Positions 45,001 to 56,747 of a stretch of 64,000 nt of DNA are shown here, piece by piece. Below the pieces are notes generated by a model, which was not told where the DNA came from, made no database searches, and saw only the letters and a program-made list of their open reading frames with translations. The stretch's first letter is position 1; every line of letters begins with the position of its first letter. A program made the position numbers and the translations under genes. The DNA lies in contig CM077593.1 in NCBI GenBank assembly GCA_039654915.1, forward strand, positions 57,976,501 to 58,040,500, given 5' to 3'. The DNA is from Aquilaria yunnanensis. Taxonomy: Eukaryota > Streptophyta > Magnoliopsida > Malvales > Thymelaeaceae.

Positions 45001-47608
45001 TCCCTGACGACACCAGCGTCTAACAAGCACTGGACTTCGGTTTTGACAAAATTACTTTTATGGACCGAGATGCTCCGTTTCTTTTGCCGGACAGCTTTTG
45101 CCTCCGGACCTACTTTAAGGCCATGCTGTATTACGCCAGGGTTTACCCCCGGCATATCTTTCAGCGAGTAGGCAAATAGATCTTTATTTGTCAGCAGAAA
45201 AGATACAAGTTTTTTTTGTCACCTTCGGCCAAGTTTTTCCCTATTCGGGTATTTTGGCCTGGGACAAGTTTCACTTCTTCTATTTCCGCCTTCGGGGGAT
45301 CTTCTGCCTTGCCCTTCTTTGGTGCCTTTGCCTCCATCGTTTGTGCGAAGTTGTTTGCTGGAGCTTTTCGTGCCTTGACGAACACCTTCCTTACTTCGCT
45401 CTGATCGATGAAGATTTTCGCGTCTCCATCCTTGGTGGCAAAAGTGGCAGTTAAGTATTTCACATCAGGGTGAATGTGCAGATTTCCCTGTGGCTGTCTT
45501 CCAAGGAGGGTGTTGTATGACGAAGGGACATCCATGACGATGAACCTTGTCATTGTGGAGGCAAATAACTCAACAGTCCCGTCTACCGAAGTCCCTTTCA
45601 TCATTAGGGGAAGATCGATCGATCCGAGGACGGGTAGCTTGGATGGTCCCACCCCGAAGGTAGGCTAGGTGACAAGCTTGAGGTCGCTGCTAGTTATGCC
45701 CAAGCTCAGCAGCAAATGCGAAAACAGGACGTCGACATTTGATCCATCGTCAAGTAACACTCTCTTTACGTCTCAGTTTCCTATCCTCGCCATGACCAGC
45801 AGTGGGTCGTCATGGGGAAATAGGACGGTGGAACCATCCTTTCGGGCCAGCTTCTTCGTTGGGCTCTGATATTCCATGACTGCTATTTCTCTGGCCTTCC
45901 ACTTTCTTTCCGAGGATGGAAGTCCCATCGTGATTGTTTGTATTATCCCTGCCGGAGGTGGAGGACGCCTCTTTGGACTTCGGTTCCTCCTTCTGTCGGA
46001 GTCGTAATTTTCGTCATCTGCCTTTCCTTCCTCCCCTTTTCTCCCTTTCGGGGAAGGCATTCGCAGATAACGCCGAAGTTGACCCAGTTTGATCAGTGAC
46101 TCTATGTACTTCTTCAGTTAGAAGCAGTCTTTGGTGTCGTGGCCGTGGTCGCGGTGGAACTGGCAGAACTTCTTTATGTTCTTTTTGTTAGCAGTAGTCA
46201 TGGCCCTTGGCCGCTGAATTTGGGTCCCCTGTCTTTCCATTGTCATGAGGATGTTGGTCCTTGTGGTGTTTAGGGGTGTGAAGATTGGGAGTTTCCTTCC
46301 CCGCATTCTCCGAGGTTGTCCTGCCTGTTCGGCTGGATATCGGCTTTGCTGGGTGGATCCTTCATCCCGGTTGTGATCAAACTTCGGTCCATCCATTCTC
46401 AGCTCTTCGGCCGTCATGTGCTGTTCGGCCCTTCGGTAAAACTCACCAAGTGTGTCCAGAGGGTCTTTGGAGAATTCATAAAATAGCTGTGAATCCCTCT
46501 GAAGGCCCCGTGTCATTGCTAGGATGCGTATTTCGGGCCGAAAGTCTGGGACACTCAAAGCTTCTCTATTAAACCTTTCCACATAGTCGCGGATGGTTTC
46601 TCCACTTTTTTGCGCTATGTCGAACATCTGGACGGGCATCTTCACCGTCGGCCGACTTCCAATGAATTGTTGTATGAAGGCTGTAGATAACTCCTGAAAC
46701 TCTGTGATGGTTCCTGGAGCTAATGAATTGTACCAGGCTGTTGCTGGTCCTGTGAGGGTGACCTCAAAACATTTGCACAAGGTGGCATCGTCGGCACCAT
46801 GCATCATCATGCTGCGTCTATACTTGGTCAGATGAGCCTGTGGATCAGTTCGGCCATCGTACGTTTCCAGCCGAGGTACTCGAAAGTCACCTGGCATGGC
46901 TGCTTCAACTACAGCTCGGGTGAATGGGGACTCATCCCCACAAAAGGTCCCAGATAGGCTGGCCCAGACGGGCTTACGGGCTACCTGTTTTTCCACCCTA
47001 TCCAGCCTCGCCAATATCTTCTCCAAAAGGAGTGTGGCGCTAGGCTCTTTCTCCTGGTGCTGGTAGGCTTCGTTGCAAGGAGACTGCCTATGCCTCTTCG
47101 GGGAGTGACTTCGACGCCGAGGGGATGGAGACTTCACCTCGGGTGATGACTTCCTTTGGTATGGGACTTTAGGTCGCTTAGACCCCGCTTGTCCCGCAAG
47201 TCATGCCCCGAGGGGCATGTTTTCTGTCGAAGACTCTTCATGGGGGTCCCCACTTCCCGAACTGTGGTAGGTTGGCTTGGGGCTTTTCTCCCAACGGCGT
47301 ACTGGTGAGGGAGGCCTTTGGGCCTGAGTTGGTTGCGGACACCTTCAGTCTATCTGTTGCGTCATTTTAGCCACAACAGACCGTTGAAAGTCGCGCAGAA
47401 AACTCATGGTGATGACAAGAGGGCGCTCCTCCTCCGGCAAAGAAGTCCCTGGGATGGTTTGCTCAATAGCCGGTTGAACTTCAGGCGCGGATGGGGACCT
47501 CGGGAGTCCCTTGTCCTTGGAACGCCGAGTCTCAACGACGGCGACCTGAGGGTGGGTTCCCATAGACGGCGCCAAATAATGCCCGGCGGCATCTTCGTCG
47601 GAAGACAT
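42094..47608 (-). pseudogene. Gag-pol of element E3, broken
   Basis: The fragments match E2 in order: gag N-terminus (47345-47608), gag core and zinc motif (46118-47137), protease region (45191-45652), RT with FVDDMIVKS (44139-45155), second RNase H with YVDGA and HSDSQL (43399-43941), and integrase (42268-43359). Breaks include frame changes near 47140, 46100, 45660 and 45190, a stop at 43740, and a TGA at 43999-44001 in the same codon that is TGA in A and CGA in E2. The start codon lies 32 bases inside the LTR. Confidence 0.9.
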
Positions 47609-48436
47609 TGTGACTCCGGGAGGAGGGACTTCCTGAGGGGGAGAACGTCTGGAGCTCAAATTTCCCAGGGGAGTGTGCCTGAAAATACTCAGAAAATAGG
47701 GTTAGGAGGTCCCTGGGGTGTTTTCCCAGGGAGGAGCCTCCGACGCCCTAGTCAATGTCCTGAGAGGTGAAAGAGGGGGAGCACTAGGAAGTTCAGTGGC
47801 CTTGCCTGTTTGTGTTTTCTCAAGGAGGAGGAGTCGAACCGTTTGCCAGGGTGTGTCCCTTGGTATCTATAGGAGTGCCCAGCCCGTTCAGATGACGACA
47901 CGTGTTCGGTCGGATGTTCTCTGAGTTTCTGGGCGTAGGGGACAAGTAGCCGGTGGCAGGCTCCTTGAGCCTTGAACCGAGACAGGTCGTGACAAGACTT
48001 GGACGGCATCAGCGTGTCAACCGCCATTTGGGGTAGCATGTAATGTCTGTGGGTGACATGTCAGAGGCTCCTTAAATGCTCATGCCGTACTCCCAAAGTC
48101 CTCCGGGCGAGGTCGTCCTTTGGTATGGATGCCTTTCTTCGGGAGTTATGCTCGTGGTTCGGGGAGTCCTTTAGTTCAGTGGTTCTGCCTTCGGAGGATT
48201 CTCTCCTACTTATAAGGGCTAGGCCTCTGTCCCGAAGACGATCCATTTGGTCCCCCGAAGGAGCCAGCAATCCTTTGGATTTCCTGGCGTATTAGCCGAA
48301 GTCCTGACTTCGTGGTGCTCAACTTCGCTCCTGCCGAGGTCAATGACAGTGCTTCTTTTTGGGCTACGCCAGGCTTCCCGAACACAACTTCGGCGGGAAG
48401 TACACACTGGGAGAGGCGAAAGCCCTTCGGCTGTCA
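47577..48436 (-). repeat. 5' LTR of E3
   Basis: This 860-bp LTR starts TGACAGCC at 48436 and ends GGGCATTA at 47577, where the 3' LTR has ATCA. A G-box lies near 47900 and a TATA-like CTATAGATACC (minus) near 47862. Many substitutions separate it from the 3' LTR. Confidence 0.9.
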
Positions 48437-49869
48437 AAAACTGACATGGATGGTAATATGATTACCTTTAAGGGACGATTGGTTGCAAAAGGTTTCAAGC
48501 AAATTCATGGTATTGACTATGATGAAACTTTTAAACCAGTTGCTATGCTTAAATCCATCCGAATTTTGTTTGCTATTTCTGCACACTATGATTATGAGAT
48601 ATGGCAAACGGATCTCAAAACTGCATTCCTAAATGGAAAGCTACTTAAGGATGTGTACATGACACAACCTGAGGGTTTTTTCACTCCTGAGAATGCCAAT
48701 AAAGTGTGCAAGTTGCAAAGGTCCATTTATGGACTCAAGCAAGCTTCTTGAAGTTGGAATCTTCATTTTGATGATGCAATCAAAGAGTTTGCTTTTATCA
48801 AAAATGAAGATAAACCTTGTGTCTACAAAAAGGTTAGTGGGAGCGCTATTGTCTTCTTGGTGTTGTATGTAGACGACATACTACTCAACGAGAATGACAA
48901 TCCTGAGCTACAGTCTATGAAGACTTGGCTAGGGAAAGGTGTCTCTATGAAGGACTTGGGTGAAGCAGCCTATGTGTTACGCACCAGGACCTATAGAGAT
49001 AGATCTAGAAAGCTTCTTGGCCTAAGTCAAAGTACATATATTGACAAGGTGCTAGAGAGGTTTAGCATGCAAGATTCCTAGAAAGGATTCTTGCCCATGT
49101 CACATGGTATCACTCTTTCTAGATCTCAGTGTACGAGTACACCCGAGGAGAGAGAGCGCATGAGTAACATTCCATATGCCTCAGCAATTGGATCTATCAT
49201 GTATGCCATGATATGTACTTGTCCCGATGTCTCATATGCTTTGAGCCTGTTGAGTAGGTACCAATCGAACCCCGGTGAGAGTCACTGGACAGCTCTTAAG
49301 AACATCCTTAAGTACATACGAAGGACTAAGGATGCATTCTAGGTATTTTGGAGGTGAAGATGAGGTCGTTGTAAAGGGTTACACCGATGCAAGCTTCCAA
49401 TCCGATAAGGATGATTTTAGATCCTAATCTGGTTATGTGTTTTGTATTGGTCGTGGTGCTGTGAGCTGGAAGAGTTCAAAGGAAGAGACAGTAGCTAACT
49501 CTACAACAGAATCTGAGTACATTGCCGCCTCTGATGCCGCAAAGGAGGCAGTTTGGATCAAGAAGTTCATCACTGAACTTGGAGTGGTTCCAAGCATTGC
49601 CGACCCGATAGAGCTCTATTGTGACAATAATGGAGCAATCGCACAGGCTAAGGAACCTCGATCTTAAAAGCGATCCAAACACATACTCTGACGCTATCAT
49701 TTCATCAGGGAGATCATCGAGAAGGGTGATGTAAGGATATGCAACTTTGACAGATAGCAACATTGCTGATCCACTGACAAAGCCCCTTACGCAGCAGAAG
49801 CAGGATAGCCATTCTAGGTCCATCGGTATTAGATACATGGATGATTGGCTTTTAGTGCAAGTGGGAGAT
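48437..49869 (+). pseudogene. Copia RT and RNase H (element B)
   Basis: The B frame resumes after E3. RT has DETFKPVAMLKSIR, TAFLNGKLLKDVYM, YGLKQAS and LYVDDILL (near 48880). RNase H follows with a YTDASF-like start near 49380 and ELYCDNNGA near 49610. The frame ends with WLLVQVGDC next to a purine tract AAGTGGGAGAT. Stops lie at 48749, 49079 and 49424, and a frameshift near 49340. The copy is inactive. Confidence 0.9.
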
Positions 49870-51285
49870 TGTTAGTGTTGTGCCCAAAAATCCAATCATG
49901 AGATGATTGTATTTTTTTCACATTGAGTCATCATATTTTATTAAGCCATTAATCCAGCAATTAAGTTCGTTGTTTTGTTTCTGCGTAACATAATAAACAT
50001 AATTGTAACCCTAGAATAATGATATTCTTAAACGTCCCTAGTCTAGTATTATTGTGGAGTAGGATGCAATAATACATATCGACAAGCATATGTGGAGACT
50101 AATATGAGATATGTAGTCTGCATATGGGTACAAGTTGGAGCACTTGTGTACTGGACCGACCCACCATGAGAACACTTCATGGATCGTTATATGAGTGTCA
50201 TAAGTGATTCTCATAGTGATCATGGTATATGTAGTCCTTCGACCTAAGATCATCAAGGTTCCCTACATGTGAGTCACATACTTTGATACTTTTCTTTGTT
50301 GCGCGTAACTGAGTGAACTTGAATGAGGTCATTGGGTATGTCACATATCATGCGGAGGGATTTGTATGATCAAGATGAGATTTCTCCCTCCTATGTAATG
50401 GGAGTGATATCTTCGGGCCCCTTGATAGAGTAAGATTAGAAAATGCACGGCCATGCTCGAATGAGTTGATATAAGATATCAATGTCATCAGCTTAAGTTA
50501 GTCTACTCGGTAATCAAGAAACCAAAGATTGGGCTATACGAGAGTGACACATTCCATGTCTCGTGCTTAGTCTTGATATCTTGGACAAAGGGACAATGGC
50601 ATATATCGGTGATGATAATAAAGGTTTAGTCGAATCACTGGCAATCTTGTCACTTGGGTAGCAATGATGTGTTGCTAGACACCGCTCATTGCTTATGATC
50701 ATAAATGTGATTTATGATCATTGCCAACATGGCAAGAGCCTATTGGGTCGCACACATAAAGCTATTTGGATCATTAGAGTGCATGGGCTAATTATTTGGG
50801 TTATGGTTTCACTTTAATTTCGTATTAATAATGGGCCAAGGAGTTGAGCCATTATTAAGCCCGAAATTAAATCCTAATTGGATTAGGGCTTTGAAACCCA
50901 TTAGGCCTGGAAGTTGAGTCTCACTATAAATACAACTTTTAGTGAGAAATTCGTAGGTCTCCTTGCCCTAGCCTCCCAAAAGGACAGCCGCACTCTTCTC
51001 TTTCAATTCCTTGGAGGACACAAGCTAGCACTGCAAGCGCAAGAGAAACGCATCTGCCAGGACGTGCTGGAAGCGTGGTAATCCTGAGAGGCTCATGTGG
51101 ATACTATAGAGAGCCTGAACACGTCAACTGTTCAATTTTTGTGATTCGACTCTATTGTTGAGTGAGAGATCTCAACCGAAAATTAGGTATGAAAATTTTC
51201 GAACACCCGATTTTCCTCGTTTCACTTGGATCCTAGAGGGTTTCAGTTAAATTCCGCTGCGCTGTTTGGCTCCCGAAACCCAACA
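49870..51285 (+). repeat. 3' LTR of copia element B
   Basis: This 1416-bp LTR runs TGTTAGTG...CCCAACA. It has the TATA box CTATAAATAC near 50924-50933 and the stem-loop of ATGATCATAAAT with its complement near 50695-50725. It is followed at once by integrase codons of Tat element E4. Confidence 0.93.
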
Positions 51286-52157
51286 AATTACCCTTGCCCC
51301 TTCACCATCTGGGGTATAGACCTCATCGAACATCTCCCAAGCGCCCCTAGTAGAGTGAAATATTGCATAGTTGCAGTAGACTACTTCACTAAGTGGATCG
51401 AGGTAGAGCCTTTGGCATCGATCTCGGTGAGGGATACCCAGAAGTTCGTCTGGAAGAACATTATATGCCAATTTGGCATACCAAGGGTAATAGTAGCCGA
51501 CAATGGTACCCAGTTTATTGACAAAGGGTTTTGTCAATTCGTGTCTAACCTCGGCGTAAAACTACATTTTTCCCCAGTAGCCCATCCTCAAAGTAATGGG
51601 CAAGTCGAGGTGTCCAACAGGACAATAAAAGATGGCTTGAAGAAGAGGCTAAGGGAGGCAAAAAGGAAATGGCCAGGGGAGCTCCCAAGTGTACTATGGA
51701 GCTATCGCACAACTCCCCAAAAGGCCACAGGGGAGAAACTCCTTTCTTGCTCGTGTTCGGCACAGAAGCCATCATTCCTATTGAGGTCATACAACCTTCA
51801 GTAAGAATACAGGTGTTCGACGAAGAAGGAAACAACCTTGGCTTGAGGAAAAAATTATACCTCACCGAGGAACACCGGGAAATGGTTGAACTCAGGAGGA
51901 AGGTTTTTCAACAAAGAGTAGCTGATGCTACTAACCTGCATGTGAAGAAAAAAGGAATCAAGAAAGGGGACCTCGTCTTCCGAAAGGCCGAATTCGAGCC
52001 GCGAAGGTCATCAGATGGGGTACTTCGGGCAAACTGGGACGGACCTTATCTGGTCATCGACGAAATCTGCCCAAGGGTCTACAAATTAGGCAATGCCGAG
52101 CGAGTAGAGTTAAAAAACACTTGGCATTCAGATTCTCTGAAAAAATTCTACACTTAG
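51286..52157 (+). pseudogene. Integrase C-terminal half of E4 pol
   Basis: The frame holds YPCPFTIWGIDLI, VADNGTQFIDKGF and HPQSNGQVEVSNRT, so two of the three catalytic acidic regions are visible. It then shifts frame near 51735 and continues to KNTWHSDSLKKFYT and a TAG at 52155. It is cut on the left by the copia LTR. Confidence 0.9.
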
Positions 52158-52565
52158 ACATTTTTTCCAAGAAAAGCTTGTGGTTACTCCTCCCCGAAAT
52201 CACTAGTAAAAATGTGGTTTATAAACCGAATATAGTCACATTGCTAAAATAGGTTTCTAGCACATTGACTTTTTTCTGAAGGTGCTAGTTCCCTAGCAAA
52301 GCCTAAAACTCGGTGGAGGGCATTCGGAAAAGTTAAAATAGTCCACATCGGGAAAATCTCGCTAAAGGAAGAACAGTACAGCGATTCCCGAAGGTATGAT
52401 TACGGATGTGGATGTTCGCCAAAAATACACACACAGAATTATACAAACTTTTGAAGAGTCGTGATCAAAGGAAAGAACGGGAACTTAGGAAAAAATTTTC
52501 ATTCATAAGTTTTGAGGCAACATTACAAGAGAGCAAGATTACAAGAAAAAGAAAGAAGAAAAAGC
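52158..52565. other. Convergent noncoding gap of E4
   Basis: This gap lies between pol and the antisense gene. I saw no clear copy of the stem-loop motif present in A, E2 and E3, and no ORF with support. Confidence 0.5.
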
Positions 52566-55049
52566 CTATTGAGCCGGAGCGTTCGGAACCTCCTCGGCAT
52601 TGGTATCTTTTTCTTGGATAGGAGCATCTGAACGCGCGGGCAAAACAGGAGGGAGGTTGAAGAACTCCAGCTTCGACCATATCCACCTAGGCTCTTTCGA
52701 AAAATCCAAAGCAGCCACGAATGAGAGGTCGAGTTCGGGGTGTCGAGAAAGGACTTGATGTCGCGCCAAACAGAAACCGTCTTGAAAAGACACCTTCATC
52801 ATTTGGTCGGATTGGTCCTTCTTGGCACTCAGAGTTGATAGCTCGGTTGTAAGCTCAGCAACTTCCCTATCGAGTTTCTTCTTTTTTTTCTTGGCCTCCG
52901 TCTTCAATGAATCAACCTCAGCTTGGAGATCGGCGTTCAAAGCAAGCGCCTTTGCAAGGTTCTCAGCGTCTTCCGCCTTTTCCTTCCGAAGGGCTTCATT
53001 CTCTGAAGAGAGAACAGCACACTTTGTGCCGAGGTCATCAACCTTGGCCAAAAAGTAGAGAAGGAGCTCCTTCTTGCTCTCCCGAAGCTCGGTCCGAAGA
53101 TTCTCCAAGTCCTAATTCACAATTTTGCTCAGTTCACCGCACTTGAGGACGTATTTGGCGCAAAACTCCTTCGCCTGCCTTAGAGACTTCTCGGATCGAG
53201 AGCGAACCTCAGTCTGCTTTGCCGCCCAAGCTCGGAAGTATCCGCTGTATGCCAAGAGCTGCAGAAAAGGAAGTCACGAGTGAATGTCAAAGGACAACAA
53301 AAATTCAGAAGAAAATTTTCTAAGTCCCCGAAAAAGGAAAGAAAAAGTGTACTTGGGCGGTGTCTTCGCTCATCCTCGCCGTGAGGATCTCCTCGTTCGG
53401 GCATTCGGAGATGAGTGACTCGAAGGTGGCATTCGTCAACACATCCCTCACCATTTGGGGAGCCATCAACTGGCTGTCCTCGGAGAACAAGTTCATGTCC
53501 TCCGTGAAAGTCCAGAAGGGCTCCCTCGGTACTTTGTCCTTCGGGATATGCCCATCCCGAAGGGCCTTCTTTCGGGCATGAGCCTCCACCCAGGGAGCAG
53601 GCGTCACCTTCTCTGCAAGATCATGCCGAAGTTCCATCAGTACGTTGTCCCTTAGCCATAAATCGATAAGATCATAGATACCAAAGACACTAAGATTCAT
53701 AGACAAACGGCTAAGGAACGAACCTGGTGGAGCCTCGGTAACGGCATCCTCGATCTCGCCCACTTCGTGGACTTCGCAGGGAACATACTTTCCTTTCCTT
53801 CTCCTGCTCTCCTCAATCTCTTGAGCTGAAGTCCCTCCAACCAAAGTCTCAGTAGTTGTATCCAGACTCAGAGCAGTCTCGAGGGTGGCAGGATCCGAAG
53901 GTGGATCGGCGTAGGCAGGAAACCGAGCTGGCAACTGGTCCTGCAATTCGACGACGTCTTCGGAGGGGAAGGACGTCCGCCTTAGTCTTTTTCACCTTGA
54001 ACGGCCCTCCGCTGGTCTTCTTCTTCTTCGCAGGCACCTTCCTCCGCGTCTGGTCCCCCTTCTCGGCCTAGCCGAGAAAAAGGGACTTGTAAAATTCCGC
54101 AGATTGATCGCCCATCTCTACAAAAAGAAAAAGCATCAATGTAAGTCCAAAAGGAACACATGTAAGTAAAACTCGGAAGATGACTTACTCCCAGCAAAAG
54201 CCTCGTACGAGATCTCACACCAAAAAAGCATCACCAGCCATGCTTTCTTCCCCAGGAGAACAGCCATGGGCAGGTTTAAGTCGAACTTGTGCTTGTGGAT
54301 CACCCCTAATTCCCGAAGGACCTCTTCGGTCATGAGGTCCCACTTAATGGGAAAGGGGTACAAGGAACGTGGAGGGACCTCAGGGTCCCAATCTGCAACC
54401 GCCCAAATGCGCCGGTCGAACTCGTCAAATTCAGCAGCCAACCCTGAGGTTAGCAGCTTCCGAGGGTCAACCACATCAGTCTTCAGCACCCCCAAAGCCC
54501 ATCTGGTCGGAATGTAGCTCCATCTTTCAGGAACTGACAGAAAGAAGAACTTTTTCTGCCACCCCCGCCAGCTATCCTTCGTGCCGAAGGTGAAGGTGAA
54601 TTTCTTGCTCCTGGACCCTCGGGGAAGCAAGAAGTAAAAGCCACCATTCGGGACCGGGTGGAGTTTATAGTATTGCTTGAAGAAAAGAAAATGGGGCTTT
54701 ATCTTAAAAACCACACACATACAAAGAAAGGCGTTGAAATAAGAATAAGAGTTTGGAGGGAGCTGGTTCACGGCAATCCCGTGGAAACTGCAGAACTCGC
54801 ACACCATGTGCGGAGAGGGATACCGAAGACCGGCCTTCAATTGGCCTCGGTAAAAGTGATCTCATCAGAGTGGGCCATGTAACCGTATGTGATCGAGGAA
54901 GGTAACCTCGGGGCGGCATAAGTAGGGAGGTAGAATTTTACTACCCACTTCATCATTTTCTCCGAAGTAGTGCAACATGGATGAGACTCAATGGGGAGAA
55001 AGCTCTCGGGAATAGGACGGACGGACATCAGTGGAGCAGGGTTCGACAT
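52566..55049 (-). pseudogene. Antisense gene of element E4, broken
   Basis: Exon 1 (55049 to 54189) starts MSNPAPLMSVRPIPESF and carries CEFCSFHGIAVNQLPPN and GFYFLLPRGSRSKKF, with a frameshift near 54840. Intron 1 is 54118-54188. Exon 2 starts KMGDQSAEFYKSLF. A later part (53946-53360) holds FWTFTEDMNLFSEDS. The last part (53108-52566) is a Glu/Lys-rich coiled coil with FQDGFCLARHQVLSRH. Frameshifts near 53960 and a stop near 53115 break it. The divergence from E2 shows that the gene is an old part of the family. Confidence 0.82.
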
Positions 55050-55320
55050 TTCTCAAAACAGAAGAGAGGTAACCTCGGGGAAACTAAAGAAAGAAAAAAC
55101 AGAACTTCAGAACGAACGACTTTGGAAGGAAGGAAAAACTTCAGAAAGAAAAAACCCACCGAAAGCTTTGCCGAAATCGGGATTCCTGGACGCCGTCGTG
55201 AAAGGTTGCCGGATATCGCTCCTCTGCTAGAACCGCCGCCGAAAGGAGAAAAAGACAAGAGAGAATTCTAGAACAAATGAAAGCAAAAGGAAGGAGTATG
55301 AAGGTTTGAGGCAAAAGGTG

Positions 55321-55328
55321 TTTATATA
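55321..55328 (-). promoter_or_regulatory. TATA box of the E4 antisense gene
   Basis: On the minus strand CTATATAAA lies about 275 bases upstream of the ATG at 55049, with CACGTG at about 55427-55432 further upstream. The remaining noncoding DNA to 55770 shows nothing else. Confidence 0.6.
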
Positions 55329-55785
55329 GGCCGAATGGTGCAGGCGAAACATCGTCATTATTGCTCCTCGAAGGCAAAGAGACACAATTAATGTAACCGA
55401 TGTAACCATCTGCCACTCATCAGCTAGCACGTGTAGGCCATCACGGGAAATGAGGGCATGACCCTGACAGCTGGCAGACCTACATAACCCTACCCGAAGT
55501 GATGTGCCCATCTGTAAGGGAAGACGAAACGATTCATTGACAGAAAGGTCAGTGGACGTACGCACCCTAGACAGTGACCTCGGCGGAAGAACCAGGGACA
55601 CCACTTAAACACCAAAGGAATTACCCCGGTAGAGCACCTTAGTTCACCAGAATTCCATCCTGGGAAGAAAGGGACTTCGGGTGGACATCCACCATGGAAA
55701 CAAGACCAAGCATCGCTTACCAGAAAAAAGAAGCCCAAGACTTCCCAAATCGAAGAGGCATCTTCGGTTTTCTGAGGGGGGCATG

Positions 55786-56747
55786 TGATAGCTGAAGGGC
55801 TATCGCCCCCTGAAGGACTTCACATATGCGCACCACCCTTGGCCAGCACACCACCTCCAATCGAAACAGACCTGACGAAGCCCTAGCAAAGGGAAGGCCT
55901 CAGCACCCTCGGACAAGTCGGATAGGCGCTACTCTCAGGAAACCCATGGGGCCGACTTCGGGTAAAAGGGGTAACCACCCTTCCTGAGGAAGACCTCACG
56001 CCAACCTCACGTGACCAAAAACCACTTTCGGATACTCTTTGGGCCACCCTCTTGATCGCGCTCATGAAGTGCCATCATCAGGTACCCAAGCCTGACCTCG
56101 AGAGAGCCCAATCGAATGAGTCTCAAGGGACCTCCCTCCAAATGAGCTCACCTCCCCGAAGAAGCTCTGTACTCCAAAGGAGTTTGGTCCCCCGAAAAGG
56201 CCATGCTAGCGTACGATGGAATGGTTGAGGACTCTCTGACACACCGTACTCGTACGGCCCCAACACGCCGCCCTCGGACACTCTTTGACACACCGCCCTC
56301 GTACAGCCCCGACATGCCACCCTCGGACACGCTCTGGCATGCCGCCCTAGGCTCCTGACCAAGCAGCTTATGGCCGGCTAGAGGCCCCCCCCACTCCCGA
56401 AGGTACAGACCACATCCGACCGAACACGTGTCACGATCTGGGCCGGCTGTGGCAAACAGACTTCTCCTATACCCCTCCCTATAAATATTCGGGAAATGCC
56501 CCAGGTAAGGGGATCCGACTCCAAGGGGAAAAATCTCTCCACTCCTGAATCATTCTCCCTTTCCAAACACTGACTTGGGCGTCGGAGGCCTTTCCCCCAG
56601 AAAAACATTCTGGGGACCTCCTAACCCTCGTTCTTTGAGCGTTTCAGGTAGCCTCTCCCAGCAAGGCCCCTCATCCAGGTGTCCCCTCACCGGAAGTTTC
56701 TGCTCCAGGCTCACCATGTTTCACGATGAAGATGCGGAAGGGCATCA
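55786..56747 (+). repeat. 3' LTR of E4
   Basis: This 962-bp LTR runs TGATAGCTG...GGGCATCA, preceded by the purine tract CTGAGGGGGGCATG. It holds CACGTG near 56425 and TATAAATA near 56480. It has GC-rich repeats of a GCCCTCGGACAC type near 56267-56350, and ends with the gag-start codons ATGTTTCACGATGAAG. Confidence 0.88.

Larger units (their letters stand above)
34409..48436 (-). mobile_element. Tat-type Ty3/gypsy element E3, TSD AAAAC
   Basis: This 14028-bp element is flanked by AAAAC at 34404-34408 and 48437-48441. On the minus strand it has a 5' LTR, broken gag-pol, a broken antisense gene on the plus strand, and a 3' LTR. The solo LTR X1 (35427-38828) is inserted into its 3' noncoding part. 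Its LTRs differ by several percent by eye, so it is older than E2. Confidence 0.95.
18791..51285 (+). mobile_element. Ty1/copia element B, split by three insertions
   Basis: The leader runs from about 18790 to 19313. The coding parts are 19314-20947, 22364-22781, 33915-34408 and 48437-49869, followed by the 3' LTR at 49870-51285. Removing the solo LTR, E2 and E3 together with one TSD copy each gives one collinear integrase-RT-RNase H order, which proves the nesting. No 5' LTR is present upstream of the leader, and none of the usual primer-binding site is seen, so the 5' end was lost. The left boundary is approximate. Confidence 0.9.
51286..56747 (+). mobile_element. Tat-type element E4, 3' half
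   Basis: It holds integrase core to stop, convergent gap, broken antisense gene (-), promoter, polypurine tract and 3' LTR. The left part is missing: B's 3' LTR abuts it in the integrase. E4 is the most divergent of the Tat copies. Its left half was not found in the window. Confidence 0.88.
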
